Of a DNA stretch of 13,252 nucleotides, positions 1-7,742 are shown piece by piece (within the stretch, counting starts at the first letter, position 1; each line of letters opens with the position of its first letter). The position numbers and the translations under genes were made by a program. The notes under the pieces are model-generated. The model made no database searches. It had not been told where the DNA came from and saw only the letters and a program-made list of their open reading frames with translations. This stretch comes from Flavobacteriaceae bacterium (GTDB lineage: Bacteria > Bacteroidota > Bacteroidia > Flavobacteriales > Flavobacteriaceae), in the NCBI GenBank assembly GCA_023145595.1, contig JAGLDM010000453.1, forward strand, positions 1 through 13,252, read 5' to 3'.

Positions 1-143
1 CAATTTTACTTGACTTTTCATTTTTCATTTTTTAGGTTACAGGGAACTTATTATATAATTACCTTTTGTTATTTTACTCCAAGTTATTAATTTCTAATAC
101 AGGACAAAACTACATTCTTTCATTCAAATCACAAACTATCATT
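1..143. other. Gene-free left edge
   Basis: This AT-rich stretch follows the stop codon of the first EEP gene and runs to the window edge. It contains T-rich runs around positions 16-34 but no convincing coding frame, RNA gene or stem followed by a T-run. I see no clear terminator for the minus-strand EEP pair, which may end outside the window or be rho-dependent. Confidence 0.5.
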
Positions 144-1190
144 TCACAACTCCTTAATCACAAAAATATAAACAGGATAATGGTCACTATACCCACCTGT
201 AAACGTATTAGTACTCGACCAACTTCTGTAAGGGTAGCCTTTATACTTCCCCTTTTTCTGAGTTAAATAATCGGGATTGTAAATTCCGGCTTTATAAAAA
301 GTAAAGTCGCTATATTCTTTTGTACACCAATTTTCAGACAATATAATTTGATCAAATAGATTCAATTGATCTCGAAATCCCAATGTTCCCAATCCCTTTT
401 TAAACATTTTTTCGAATGGATTGTATAAACTGTTTTCTGATAATTCTTCTTTTGAATCAACCGTTTTTAAAATTTTCTTAAACGAATTTTCTGTCGGATT
501 ATCATTAAAATCACCCAATGTAATAATCTTCGCGCTGGGTTCTGCTTGTCGAATTTCATCCAATATTTTCACATTTAATTCTGCTGATTTCTCTCTTAAA
601 CGTGCTGATTTCTGTTTACCTCCTCGTTGAGATGGCCAATGATTTACAATAATATGAATAAGTTCATCGTCTAAATAACCAGACACCAATAACTGGTCTC
701 GCGTTTTTATCCGATAGCCTTTTTGATTAAAAGCAGAAACCTGATAGGCTTTAAATTCAATGGGGTCAAAGAGTGCTTTTTTATAAAGTAGAGCCACATC
801 TATTCCGCGCCAATCGGGAGAATCTATATGTACATAATCGTAATCCCCATTTTTCAGAAAAGGATTGTTAATGAGATCCTCTAGCACAGCGCTATTTTCA
901 ATTTCTGCCAGTCCAATAATAGCCGGACTGCTTTTCGCCGTTTCTTTTCCAATTTCAGAAAGCACTTGAGCCATATTTTCAATTTTGTTCCAATAAGCAG
1001 TAGATTGTTCCGTTTTTAGTTGCATTATCGGACTATTTTCATCTCGGGTATTCGGATCGTTGATGGTGTCAAATAGATTTTCTACGTTGTAAAATGCAAT
1101 GGTGTTTATTTTGTATTCCGTTTTTTCCTTTTGAGAAAAGCACATGAATGTAAACATTAGACTTAAAAAAGTTACATTCAGCTGTTTCAT
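144..1190 (-). CDS. Secreted endonuclease/exonuclease/phosphatase (EEP) family protein, copy 1
   Basis: Probable exported metal-dependent phosphodiesterase or phosphatase of the EEP (DNase I-like) superfamily, in the Bacteroidota subgroup that opens with FYN-[VL]-ENLFD. Counting from an alternative ATG at 1205 (353 residues), the motifs are Asn40-Val-Glu-Asn, metal-ligand Glu101 in LAEIEN, WRGIDVALLY at 132-141, Asn188-His189 in VNHWPS, Gly-Asp-Phe-Asn at 231-234, and the terminal Ser-Asp341-His342. All canonical catalytic positions are therefore present. I prefer the ATG at 1190 because it gives a standard signal peptide (MKQLN, then a hydrophobic core ending near FSQ). An AGGAG directly abuts that ATG with no spacer, so ribosome-binding evidence does not decide the start. 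It lies downstream of a close paralog on the same strand and is probably co-transcribed with it. The substrate cannot be read from sequence: nucleic acid, phospholipid head groups or other phosphoesters are possible. Confidence 0.88.
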   Translation of the reverse strand: MKQLNVTFLSLMFTFMCFSQKEKTEYKINTIAFYNVENLFDTINDPNTRDENSPIMQLKTEQSTAYWNKIENMAQVLSEIGKETAKSSPAIIGLAEIENSAVLEDLINNPFLKNGDYDYVHIDSPDWRGIDVALLYKKALFDPIEFKAYQVSAFNQKGYRIKTRDQLLVSGYLDDELIHIIVNHWPSQRGGKQKSARLREKSAELNVKILDEIRQAEPSAKIITLGDFNDNPTENSFKKILKTVDSKEELSENSLYNPFEKMFKKGLGTLGFRDQLNLFDQIILSENWCTKEYSDFTFYKAGIYNPDYLTQKKGKYKGYPYRSWSSTNTFTGGYSDHYPVYIFVIKEL

Positions 1191-1232
1191 CTCCTGGAAA
1201 TTCATAGTTATAAATGGTTTTGTCTTTTAACA

Positions 1233-1259
1233 CCTACAGAGTTTTTGAAACCCTGCAGG
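1233..1259 (-). repeat. Imperfect hairpin between the two EEP genes
   Basis: Arms 1233-1244 and 1248-1259 pair around a 3-base loop. On the plus strand there are two A/C mismatches. In RNA transcribed from the minus strand, the direction of the flanking genes, both become G-U wobbles, giving an uninterrupted 12-pair stem. There is no T-run after it in that direction, so it looks less like an intrinsic terminator than an extragenic palindrome or an mRNA-processing or stability element. Confidence 0.5.
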
Positions 1260-1271
1260 ATAGATTTAGAG

Positions 1272-1293
1272 ATTCCTCCGCTACGGTCGGAAT
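1272..1293. repeat. REP-like extragenic palindrome
   Basis: Outer arms ATTCC (1272-1276) and GGAAT (1289-1293) enclose a second small stem, CCG (1278-1280) with CGG (1284-1286), and a CTA loop. Read on the minus strand it begins TGTCATTCC and ends GGAATC, the same outer frame as the palindromes at 10590-10662. It therefore looks like a diverged member of the same dispersed repeat family. It ends 6 bases downstream of the stop codon of the second EEP gene. Confidence 0.5.
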
Positions 1294-1299
1294 GACATT

Positions 1300-2346
1300 C
1301 TATTTAACCTCACGAATTAAGTAAATATAACTCGGAAAGTGATCGCTATATCCTCCTGTATAGTTTCCATAAGAAAAACTTCTTTTTGGATAGCCTTTGT
1401 AGCGTCCATGCTGTGTAATTAAAAATTTAGGGTTGAAAATATTCGCTTGATACAATTTATATGTATCATAGTTTTTAGTTGTTGTAACCAATTGTGAACT
1501 CACAATTAGTTGGTCAAACAAATTAATATTATCTCTATAACCCGCCGTATTTAATCCTTTTGCAAACATATTTTCATACGGATTGTACAAGTCGTTTTCT
1601 TCTACATCTTCTTTATCCTTCTTTTTTTTCAAAATATTTTTAAAACTCGATTCAATGGGGTCGTCATTAAAATCGCCCATCGTTATAATCTTGGCGTTTG
1701 GTGAAGTTTCTCTAATTTCTGCCATAATTTTCAAGTTCAATTCCGCGGCTTTTTCTCTAAAAGGAATACTTCTAGCACCTCCTCTTTTTGATGGCCAATG
1801 ATTCACAATAATATGAATCAGTTCTCCGTCCAAATAACCAACAACCAATAATTGATCTCGTGTAAAAACACGTTCGCCTTCTTTTGTGTAAATTTTTAAT
1901 TCATAATTTTTATGGTGAGTCGGCTTGAAATAACGTTCTTGATACAACAAAGCAACATCAATTCCGCGTTTATCTGGAGATTCATAATGAATAAAACGAT
2001 AGTCCTTTTGTTTTAAGTCTTTTCCGTTTATCAAGTCTTTTAAAACAGTATCATTTTCTATTTCTACTACCCCAATAATGGCCGGACTATCATTCGCTTT
2101 TTCCAAACCAATTTGAGCAATTACACTTCCCAATCGTTCAATTTTATCAGAATAAACTTTTGCCTTGTTTGTTTTTAATTCCATGATCGGACTCGCCTCA
2201 TCATTCTTGGCAGGATTGTTAATCGTGTCGAATAAATTTTCGAGATTATAAAAAGCGACAGTTCTTATTTTATACTGTTTTTCCTGACAAAACATAGAAT
2301 TTCCAATGAATAAAAGGGACACTAAAACGATTCGAATTAGATACAT
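1300..2346 (-). CDS. Secreted endonuclease/exonuclease/phosphatase (EEP) family protein, copy 2
   Basis: This 348-residue protein is a paralog of the neighbouring downstream gene and likewise a predicted exported EEP-superfamily hydrolase. It starts with a signal peptide (hydrophobic residues 2-15, likely cleavage near FCQ at 19-21). The Cys there lacks a proper lipobox, so I do not call it a lipoprotein. Catalytic motifs are Asn34-Leu-Glu-Asn, Glu95 in VEIEN, KRGIDVALLY at 126-135, Asn182-His183 in VNHWPS, Gly-Asp-Phe-Asn at 224-227 and Ser334-Asp-His336. A charged Lys/Glu/Asp-rich segment at 239-252 differs most from copy 1. Long stretches around the motifs are identical, which indicates a tandem duplication. 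The gene is divergent from the TonB-dependent receptor, with a 155-base shared upstream region. The stop is TAG at 1300-1302. Exact substrate unknown. Confidence 0.9.
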   Translation of the reverse strand: MYLIRIVLVSLLFIGNSMFCQEKQYKIRTVAFYNLENLFDTINNPAKNDEASPIMELKTNKAKVYSDKIERLGSVIAQIGLEKANDSPAIIGVVEIENDTVLKDLINGKDLKQKDYRFIHYESPDKRGIDVALLYQERYFKPTHHKNYELKIYTKEGERVFTRDQLLVVGYLDGELIHIIVNHWPSKRGGARSIPFREKAAELNLKIMAEIRETSPNAKIITMGDFNDDPIESSFKNILKKKKDKEDVEENDLYNPYENMFAKGLNTAGYRDNINLFDQLIVSSQLVTTTKNYDTYKLYQANIFNPKFLITQHGRYKGYPKRSFSYGNYTGGYSDHFPSYIYLIREVK

Positions 2347-2376
2347 GAGTAAAGAGTGTTTTCAATAGCAATTACA

Positions 2377-2384
2377 CAAAAATA
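2377..2384 (-). promoter_or_regulatory. Possible -7 promoter box for the EEP pair
   Basis: On the minus strand this reads TATTTTTG, an exact match to the Bacteroidota -7 consensus TAnnTTTG, 30 bases upstream of the second EEP gene's ATG. I see no TTTG at the expected -33 spacing, so this is a candidate only. Confidence 0.35.
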
Positions 2385-2501
2385 GCAACAAATTATTAGT
2401 AAAGAGACGATTAACTTAAAAAGAATGTCTGATTATCATAAAAAACTGTATTTTAGATGCATAGAAAATTGCTTCTAATTAAATTTTAACGGTACAAACG
2501 C

Positions 2502-5300
2502 ATGAGGATTGCTATGATCTCCTTGTTCTGCGGGTTGCTAGTATTTTCATCGTACTCTCAATCTTTGGGCGGTGTTAATGGAACTATTTCTGATAGTTAT
2601 TCAACCGAACCTATTAACGAGGTTTCGGTTAGTATACGTGGAACAAAAATTCAAACCATTACAAATATTGAAGGGCGTTTTACGCTACAGAATATCCCTC
2701 TTGGAGAACAAATTCTTCAATTGAAAATTGATGGTTATAATTCTCAAAACTTCCCGATAACCATCTTGGGAGGAACTACAATTGATTTGGGTGAAATTCA
2801 TTTTCAAGAAATTATTGTTGAACAAAATGATTTAAGTGTTATTTCACTTTCTGATGATGAATTGGACGATGATGAGGGAGGTGCAGACAATACCGCTGGT
2901 TTATTGCAATCGTCTCGTGATGTTTTTCTAAACACTGCCGCCTATGATTTTAGTGCTACTTTTTTTAGACCTCGTGGTTATAGTTCAGAAAACGGAAAAC
3001 TACTCATCAACGGAATTGAAATGAACAAAATGTATAATGGGCGACCACAATGGAGCAATTGGGGTGGTTTGAATGATGTAATGCGAAACCAAGAATTGGC
3101 AAATGGATTGGCTACTTCAGAAACTACATTTGGAGGGGTGGCTGGCTCTAATAATATGATTCTTAGAGCCTCTGAGTATAGAGAAGGTGGTCGAGTTTCT
3201 TTTGCCTCTTCTAACAGATCATATACAGGCAGAATGATGGCGAGTTATTCCTCTGGATTATCAAAAAAAGGCTGGGCGTATTCCTTTTTATTCTCTAGAA
3301 GATTTGCTGATGAAGGCTTTAATGATGCTACTTTGTATGATTCCAATTCCTTTTTTGCATCGGTTGAAAAAAAGATTAATAAAAAGCATAGTCTAAATAT
3401 TACAGCCTTTTACACTCCCAATAGACGTGGAAAATCATCACCAAATACCCAAGAAGTTTATGATTTAAAAAACACGAAATACAATGCCTATTGGGGAAAA
3501 CAAGAGAAGCATAAACGAAATTCAAGAGAGCGACAAATTAAAGAACCTGTCTTTATGTTAAATCATTATTGGACCTTAAATGATAAGACAACATTGAATA
3601 CAAACATCGCTTCTCAAACAGGAAAAATTGCCAATAGTAGATTGGATTATGGAGGGTCAAAATTGGTAACCGATTCCTCTGGAAATGATTTTATCATAGG
3701 TGGTGGCTCTAATCCAGATCCGACTTATTATCAGAAATTGCCGAGTTATTTTTTACGTGATTCGGATAATCCAGATTATGAAGGCGCTTATCTCGCACAA
3801 CAAGAATTTGAAACAAACGGACAATTAAACTGGAATTCCTTATATGAGACAAACAGTACCAACGGAAATTCGATTTACGCTTTATACGAAGACCGCAATG
3901 ACGATACACAACTCACTTTCAGTTCTATTTTTAGAACTGAATTAAAAGAAAATATCGGTTTGAATGCATCCGTTTCTTATCGGAATCTGAAATCCGAAAA
4001 TTTTGCATCTATGAAAGATTTATTGGGTGGAGATGGTTATTTAAATGTAGATTCCTTTTCTGAAACTTTAGAAGAAGCACAAAATGATGTTCGAAATCCG
4101 AATCGGATTGTACAAGAAGGAGAGCGATTTAAATATAATTTTGAAATTAATTCAAGTGTTTTAGATGCTTTTATGCAAGCGCAATTTCAATACAGCAAAA
4201 TCGATTTTTACATTAGTGGAAAAATAGCAGCGACCAATTATCAACGGAATGGTTTGTATGAAAATGGTCGGTTTTTAGGAAACCGTTCTTTTGGAAAAAG
4301 TGAAAAATTGAATTTTATAGACGTAAGTACAAAAGGCGGATTCACTTATAAAGTTTCTGGGCGACATTTGATAAACTTCAATGCTGGGTATCTTTCAAAT
4401 GCGCCAACTATTCGAAACTCTTTTTCAAATTCAAGAGAAAATAATGATGTAGTTATTGGCTTAAAAAGTGAAAAAATCACAACGGCTGATTTAAGTTATA
4501 TTTTAAGAACTCCTAAAGTTCAAGCGAGATTTACAGGATATTACACCAAATTTAGCGATGCTACAGAAATTTCATTTTATTATGCCGATGGAATTTATGG
4601 TATCAGTAATTCAGAAACTTCGGCTTTTGTGCAGGAAGTTTTAACCGGAGTAGAAAAAAGAAATATTGGAATAGAAATGGGTATTACTGCTCAAGTAACC
4701 TCCGCTATTCAATTAAAAGCAGTTGCCGCAATTGGAGATTATGTGTATGATAATAATCCGAATTTATATTTAACCTCAGATGATTTTAGCGATCCGCTAG
4801 ATTTTGGAACTTCCCATCTGAAAAATTACCATGTGGCTGGTGGTCCTCAAAGAGCAATGTCTTTAGGATTCAATTATCGTGACCCTGGCTATTGGTGGTT
4901 TGGGGCAACTGGCAGTTTTTTTTCAAATGGATATTTAGACATTTCTCCACTGGCAAGAACAAGTAATTTTAGTACAGATCCTGTGGACGGGCTCCCATTT
5001 GACGACTACGATCCAGAAATTGCACGTGAATTATTAGCCCAAGAACAGTTTGATAATTATTTTCTACTGAATGCCGTTGGCGGAAAATCATGGCGAATAG
5101 ATAAATATTATATCGGCTTTTTTGCAACCATCGGAAATATTCTAAATACAACCTATAAAACTGGCGGATTTGAACAATCACGAAATGCAAACTATCGAAG
5201 CTTAAAAGAAGACAAGGCATTAGACAAACCCGTATTTGGACCAAAATATTGGCATGGCTATGGAACTACCTATTATTTGAATGTTTATTTCAGATTCTAA
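2502..5300 (+). CDS. TonB-dependent receptor with carboxypeptidase-like regulatory domain
   Basis: Predicted 932-residue outer-membrane active transporter that takes up a substrate using energy relayed by TonB-ExbBD. Residues 1-20 form a signal peptide ending near SYSQ. Residues about 25-105 resemble a CarboxypepD_reg-like beta-sandwich (the GRFTLQNIPLGE segment is typical). An acidic stretch at 117-129 (SDDELDDDEGGAD) follows. The plug domain lies at about 130-225, with RPRGYSSENGKLLINGIEMN and a GGVAGSNNM segment near its end. The remainder is beta-barrel rich in aromatic and alternating residues, and the protein ends in FRF, as expected for insertion by BAM. The lipoprotein gene starts 29 bases after its stop and is almost surely in the same operon. 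No SusD homolog follows. The two divergent EEP genes suggest a phosphoester- or nucleic-acid-related substrate, but this is inferred from context only. Confidence 0.92.
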   Translation: MRIAMISLFCGLLVFSSYSQSLGGVNGTISDSYSTEPINEVSVSIRGTKIQTITNIEGRFTLQNIPLGEQILQLKIDGYNSQNFPITILGGTTIDLGEIHFQEIIVEQNDLSVISLSDDELDDDEGGADNTAGLLQSSRDVFLNTAAYDFSATFFRPRGYSSENGKLLINGIEMNKMYNGRPQWSNWGGLNDVMRNQELANGLATSETTFGGVAGSNNMILRASEYREGGRVSFASSNRSYTGRMMASYSSGLSKKGWAYSFLFSRRFADEGFNDATLYDSNSFFASVEKKINKKHSLNITAFYTPNRRGKSSPNTQEVYDLKNTKYNAYWGKQEKHKRNSRERQIKEPVFMLNHYWTLNDKTTLNTNIASQTGKIANSRLDYGGSKLVTDSSGNDFIIGGGSNPDPTYYQKLPSYFLRDSDNPDYEGAYLAQQEFETNGQLNWNSLYETNSTNGNSIYALYEDRNDDTQLTFSSIFRTELKENIGLNASVSYRNLKSENFASMKDLLGGDGYLNVDSFSETLEEAQNDVRNPNRIVQEGERFKYNFEINSSVLDAFMQAQFQYSKIDFYISGKIAATNYQRNGLYENGRFLGNRSFGKSEKLNFIDVSTKGGFTYKVSGRHLINFNAGYLSNAPTIRNSFSNSRENNDVVIGLKSEKITTADLSYILRTPKVQARFTGYYTKFSDATEISFYYADGIYGISNSETSAFVQEVLTGVEKRNIGIEMGITAQVTSAIQLKAVAAIGDYVYDNNPNLYLTSDDFSDPLDFGTSHLKNYHVAGGPQRAMSLGFNYRDPGYWWFGATGSFFSNGYLDISPLARTSNFSTDPVDGLPFDDYDPEIARELLAQEQFDNYFLLNAVGGKSWRIDKYYIGFFATIGNILNTTYKTGGFEQSRNANYRSLKEDKALDKPVFGPKYWHGYGTTYYLNVYFRF

Positions 5301-5329
5301 GGGGGAAATTGAACACTAAAAAAATTGAA

Positions 5330-6751
5330 ATGAAAAAGAGCCTATTTTTAACCGTATTATTCATCACACTAACCATTTTCTCTTGTGTCAAAAATGATGA
5401 ATATGAAATTCCGACTAGCAGTGGAGAAGAACCAGAAATCATTCTAAACTCCGCCATAGAAGCCGTAAAAAATGCTTGGAATCAACATTATTTAGGAACT
5501 GGTAAACTCATTTATACGTTTCCAAATTTAACAAACACTTATTTTGAAGGCTATGTTATTTCTAGTGATTTGGCAGGAAATTTTTACAAATCTTTGGTCA
5601 TTCAAAATGATTTTGAAAACGCAAATCACGGAATTGAAATACTCATCAATAAAACATCTCTCTTTGAAACCTATGAATTCGGACGCAAGGTTTATGTAAA
5701 ATTAGATGGATTGAGTATTTCGTATGAGGATGGAGTTGATAACGATCCGACAGATGCCAATCCGGGTCGCTATACTCTTGGGATTGAAAAAGGTGGAACT
5801 ATTGATGAGATCCCCACTTCTTTATATCTCGATCATATTATTCGCTCTACAGAAGTTGTAGAGATTATCCCCAATGAAATTTCGGTCATTAGTTTTGATC
5901 AAAACAGCATTAATACCTTTGTGAAAGTTCAAAATTTACAATTTGAAATAAGTCAGTTAGGTAAAACCTATGCTGGTGAATCAAGTGATTCTTTTGATGG
6001 ATTTAGAACTTTATTAAGTTGTGATGATTTATTGACAACACCCCTTCAAACGAGTACTTTTTGTGATTTTAAATCGTATGTAATTCCGAATGGACAAGGA
6101 AGTTTAAACGCCATTTTAGCAAAAGATTTTAGGGCAGATTATTTTGTGTTAACCGTTAATGACCCAACAGCTATTGATTTTTCAAATGCAGAAAGATGCG
6201 ACCCCGAAACCTTGGATTGTGGAAATAATTTAGTCGGAGGAACAGAAGTGATTTTTAATGAAAACTTTGATGACACTTCCAAATCGAAACTCGCAGCAGA
6301 CGGCTGGACAAATACCAATATTAATGGTGGAGGAGAGGTGTTTGAATTGAAAAAATCTGGAGAAAATAGTTTTATGCAAGCAGCTGCGTATAATTCTGAT
6401 GAAAGTCCGATGGAAGTCTGGTTGGTAAGTCCGCCAATTAATTTAGACAATTTTGTGGGAGAAGAATTGACCTTTAAAACGCAGGCTGGTTATTATCAAG
6501 GAGATGCTTTGAGTGTCTTTATTTCTACGGATTTTTCTGGAGATGTTACTGCTGCAACGTGGGTGTTACTCGATGCCGATTTAGTAGATGGTCCTCCTTC
6601 AGGTTACGGCGGAACTTTTTTATCATCAGGCTCTATTAACTTATCTTGTTTAGAAGGAGATGTGTTTATTGGTTTTCGGTATTTAGGAGCAGATGGAGTA
6701 ATAACGACTACTTTTAGAATTGATCATGTGCGGGTTACTGGGGGCTTGTGA
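5330..6751 (+). CDS. DUF5689 / choice-of-anchor J domain surface lipoprotein
   Basis: Predicted lipoprotein of 473 residues. The frame is open back to 5249, but the ATG at 5330 is chosen because it gives a classic lipoprotein signal, MKKSLFLTVLFITLTIFSC, with Cys19 as the lipidated residue, and it starts after the receptor's stop. The residues after the Cys (V-K-N-D-E) resemble the charged lipoprotein export signal that sends Bacteroidota lipoproteins to the outer face of the outer membrane. Residues about 35-285 look like a DUF5689 domain (GRKVYVKLDGL, YLDHIIRS), which I recall as OB-fold-like. Residues about 310-473, from FNENFDDT through VWLVSPPINLDN to FRIDHVRV, match a choice-of-anchor J type jelly-roll domain often used for binding. 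It probably captures substrate for the receptor encoded just upstream, in place of SusD. Domain names are by recognition, not search. Confidence 0.85.
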   Translation: MKKSLFLTVLFITLTIFSCVKNDEYEIPTSSGEEPEIILNSAIEAVKNAWNQHYLGTGKLIYTFPNLTNTYFEGYVISSDLAGNFYKSLVIQNDFENANHGIEILINKTSLFETYEFGRKVYVKLDGLSISYEDGVDNDPTDANPGRYTLGIEKGGTIDEIPTSLYLDHIIRSTEVVEIIPNEISVISFDQNSINTFVKVQNLQFEISQLGKTYAGESSDSFDGFRTLLSCDDLLTTPLQTSTFCDFKSYVIPNGQGSLNAILAKDFRADYFVLTVNDPTAIDFSNAERCDPETLDCGNNLVGGTEVIFNENFDDTSKSKLAADGWTNTNINGGGEVFELKKSGENSFMQAAAYNSDESPMEVWLVSPPINLDNFVGEELTFKTQAGYYQGDALSVFISTDFSGDVTAATWVLLDADLVDGPPSGYGGTFLSSGSINLSCLEGDVFIGFRYLGADGVITTTFRIDHVRVTGGL

Positions 6752-6992
6752 TTCTAAGATGTTTTGGCATTTCATAGAAATTCACAGAGAGATATCAATT
6801 ACCTTTTTTGCTACTGAGCGTATTTAAAAATAGGTTTAAAATACGACTAACCAAGCGCCATTCAAAAGACAAAACTTAACTCCTTCTGCCGCGTTAAAAT
6901 TGGTTAAATGAATGTTAAAAAGTATGAATGTGTATTTTTATTTAAAAAATAAGTTTTTTTTTGTCCCAACTTAATAACTTAAATTTTAAATT
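6752..6992. other. Intergenic region with a T9 tract upstream of a barrel gene
   Basis: This 241-base gap separates the receptor/lipoprotein operon from a small outer-membrane protein gene. I see no clear stem plus T-run terminator for the upstream operon. A 9-base T run at 6954-6962 follows TAAG and precedes G, about 30 bases upstream of the next ATG. It resembles an expanded -7 box (TAnnTTTG) but is not a match as it stands. No RNA gene was recognised. Confidence 0.4.
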
Positions 6993-7547
6993 ATGAAAAA
7001 CGCTTTATTAGTAATTATTATTGCTGTTTTTAGTTTCGTAAATATTAATGCACAAGAAACTAAACTTGGTGTTAAAGGAGGTTTAAACCTATCATCTATT
7101 AGTGGAGACAATACAGAAGAAATTGATGCTGTAACAGCCTTTCATTTTGGCATTATGGCCGAAATACCTTTTTCGAACAAATTCTCTTTTCAACCTGAAT
7201 TAATTTATTCTGGTCAAGGGTATCGTATTAACGACAATACGGTTGTTTCAAATTATTTAAATATTCCACTAATGGGAAAATATTATTTAACAAAAGGGTT
7301 TAGCCTTGAAGCCGGACCTCAAATAGGGTTTTTACTTTCTGCAAAAAATGAAGGTATTGATATTAAGGATTCTTATAACAAAGTCTATTTTGGTGTAAAC
7401 TTTGGATTGGGTTATAAACTAGACAACGGGCTTAATTTTGGGGCACGGTATAATTTGGGATTATCTGACATTAATAATATAGATGGCTTTACATCTAAAA
7501 ACAAAAATGACATATTTCAATTATCTGTTGGATATTTCTTTTTCTAA
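6993..7547 (+). CDS. Small outer-membrane beta-barrel protein (PorT/OMP_b-brl_2 type)
   Basis: A 184-residue predicted outer-membrane protein. Residues 1-20 are a clear signal peptide (MKNALLVIIIAVFSFVNINA, cleaved before Gln21). The mature part opens with LGVKGGLNLSSI, typical of the PorT / outer membrane beta-barrel family common in Bacteroidota. It continues with alternating hydrophobic strands (FSFQPELIYSGQGY, YYLTKGFSLEAGPQIGFLLS, VYFGVNFGLGYKL, NFGARYNLGLSDI) and ends in VGYFFF with a terminal Phe beta-signal. Its size suits an eight-stranded barrel. It stands alone, with its own upstream gap and a likely terminator after it. The specific role is unknown. Members of this family are often stress- or envelope-associated, but nothing here proves that. 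Confidence 0.85.
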   Translation: MKNALLVIIIAVFSFVNINAQETKLGVKGGLNLSSISGDNTEEIDAVTAFHFGIMAEIPFSNKFSFQPELIYSGQGYRINDNTVVSNYLNIPLMGKYYLTKGFSLEAGPQIGFLLSAKNEGIDIKDSYNKVYFGVNFGLGYKLDNGLNFGARYNLGLSDINNIDGFTSKNKNDIFQLSVGYFFF

Positions 7548-7578
7548 ATCTTTATAATTACAGAATTCAACTCTTTAT

Positions 7579-7612
7579 GGCTCAAGTAAATTTACTTAGG
7601 CTTTTGTTTTTT
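7579..7612 (+). terminator. Probable rho-independent terminator after the barrel gene
   Basis: A perfect 14-base palindrome, AAGTAAATTTACTT (7584-7597), is extended by G-C pairs outside one mismatch and followed by CTTTTGTTTTTT. It lies about 35 bases after the stop at 7547, on the correct strand. The stem is AT-rich, so strength is uncertain. Confidence 0.5.
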
Positions 7613-7647
7613 AAACAAAGATCTTACTAGCAGCCTAACAAGAAAAA

Positions 7648-7680
7648 CCGCCTCTATTTTCGATAGAAAAATATAGACGG
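7648..7680. repeat. Imperfect hairpin upstream of hflX
   Basis: CCG (7648-7650) pairs with CGG (7678-7680), and most of the bases between them pair inward with two mismatches. Read on the minus strand, the stem is followed by GGTTTTTC, as in an intrinsic terminator, but no minus-strand gene lies on that side. It may be a degenerate bidirectional terminator that insulates hflX from the preceding gene. Confidence 0.35.
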
Positions 7681-7742
7681 AAGGGTTAATCTCTACCTTT
7701 TTTATCAAAAACTCAATACTTTTTACCTCCCTTTGTTTTTCG

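Noticed and set aside
66..266. Short plus-strand open frame at the left edge
   Set aside because: TTG start, no family resemblance, and it overlaps the real EEP gene on the other strand.
2386..2501. Promoter for the TonB-dependent receptor
   Set aside because: Only one-mismatch -7-like boxes (for example TATTTTAG near 2449) with no matching -33 element, so I could not place it with confidence.
5249..5329. N-terminal extension of the DUF5689 lipoprotein from an upstream ATG inside the receptor gene
   Set aside because: It would overlap the receptor's last codons and place 27 residues before a textbook lipoprotein signal that starts at 5330.
6139..6450. 103-codon minus-strand frame inside the lipoprotein gene
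   Set aside because: Antisense shadow of the choice-of-anchor J region, with no start context or family signal.
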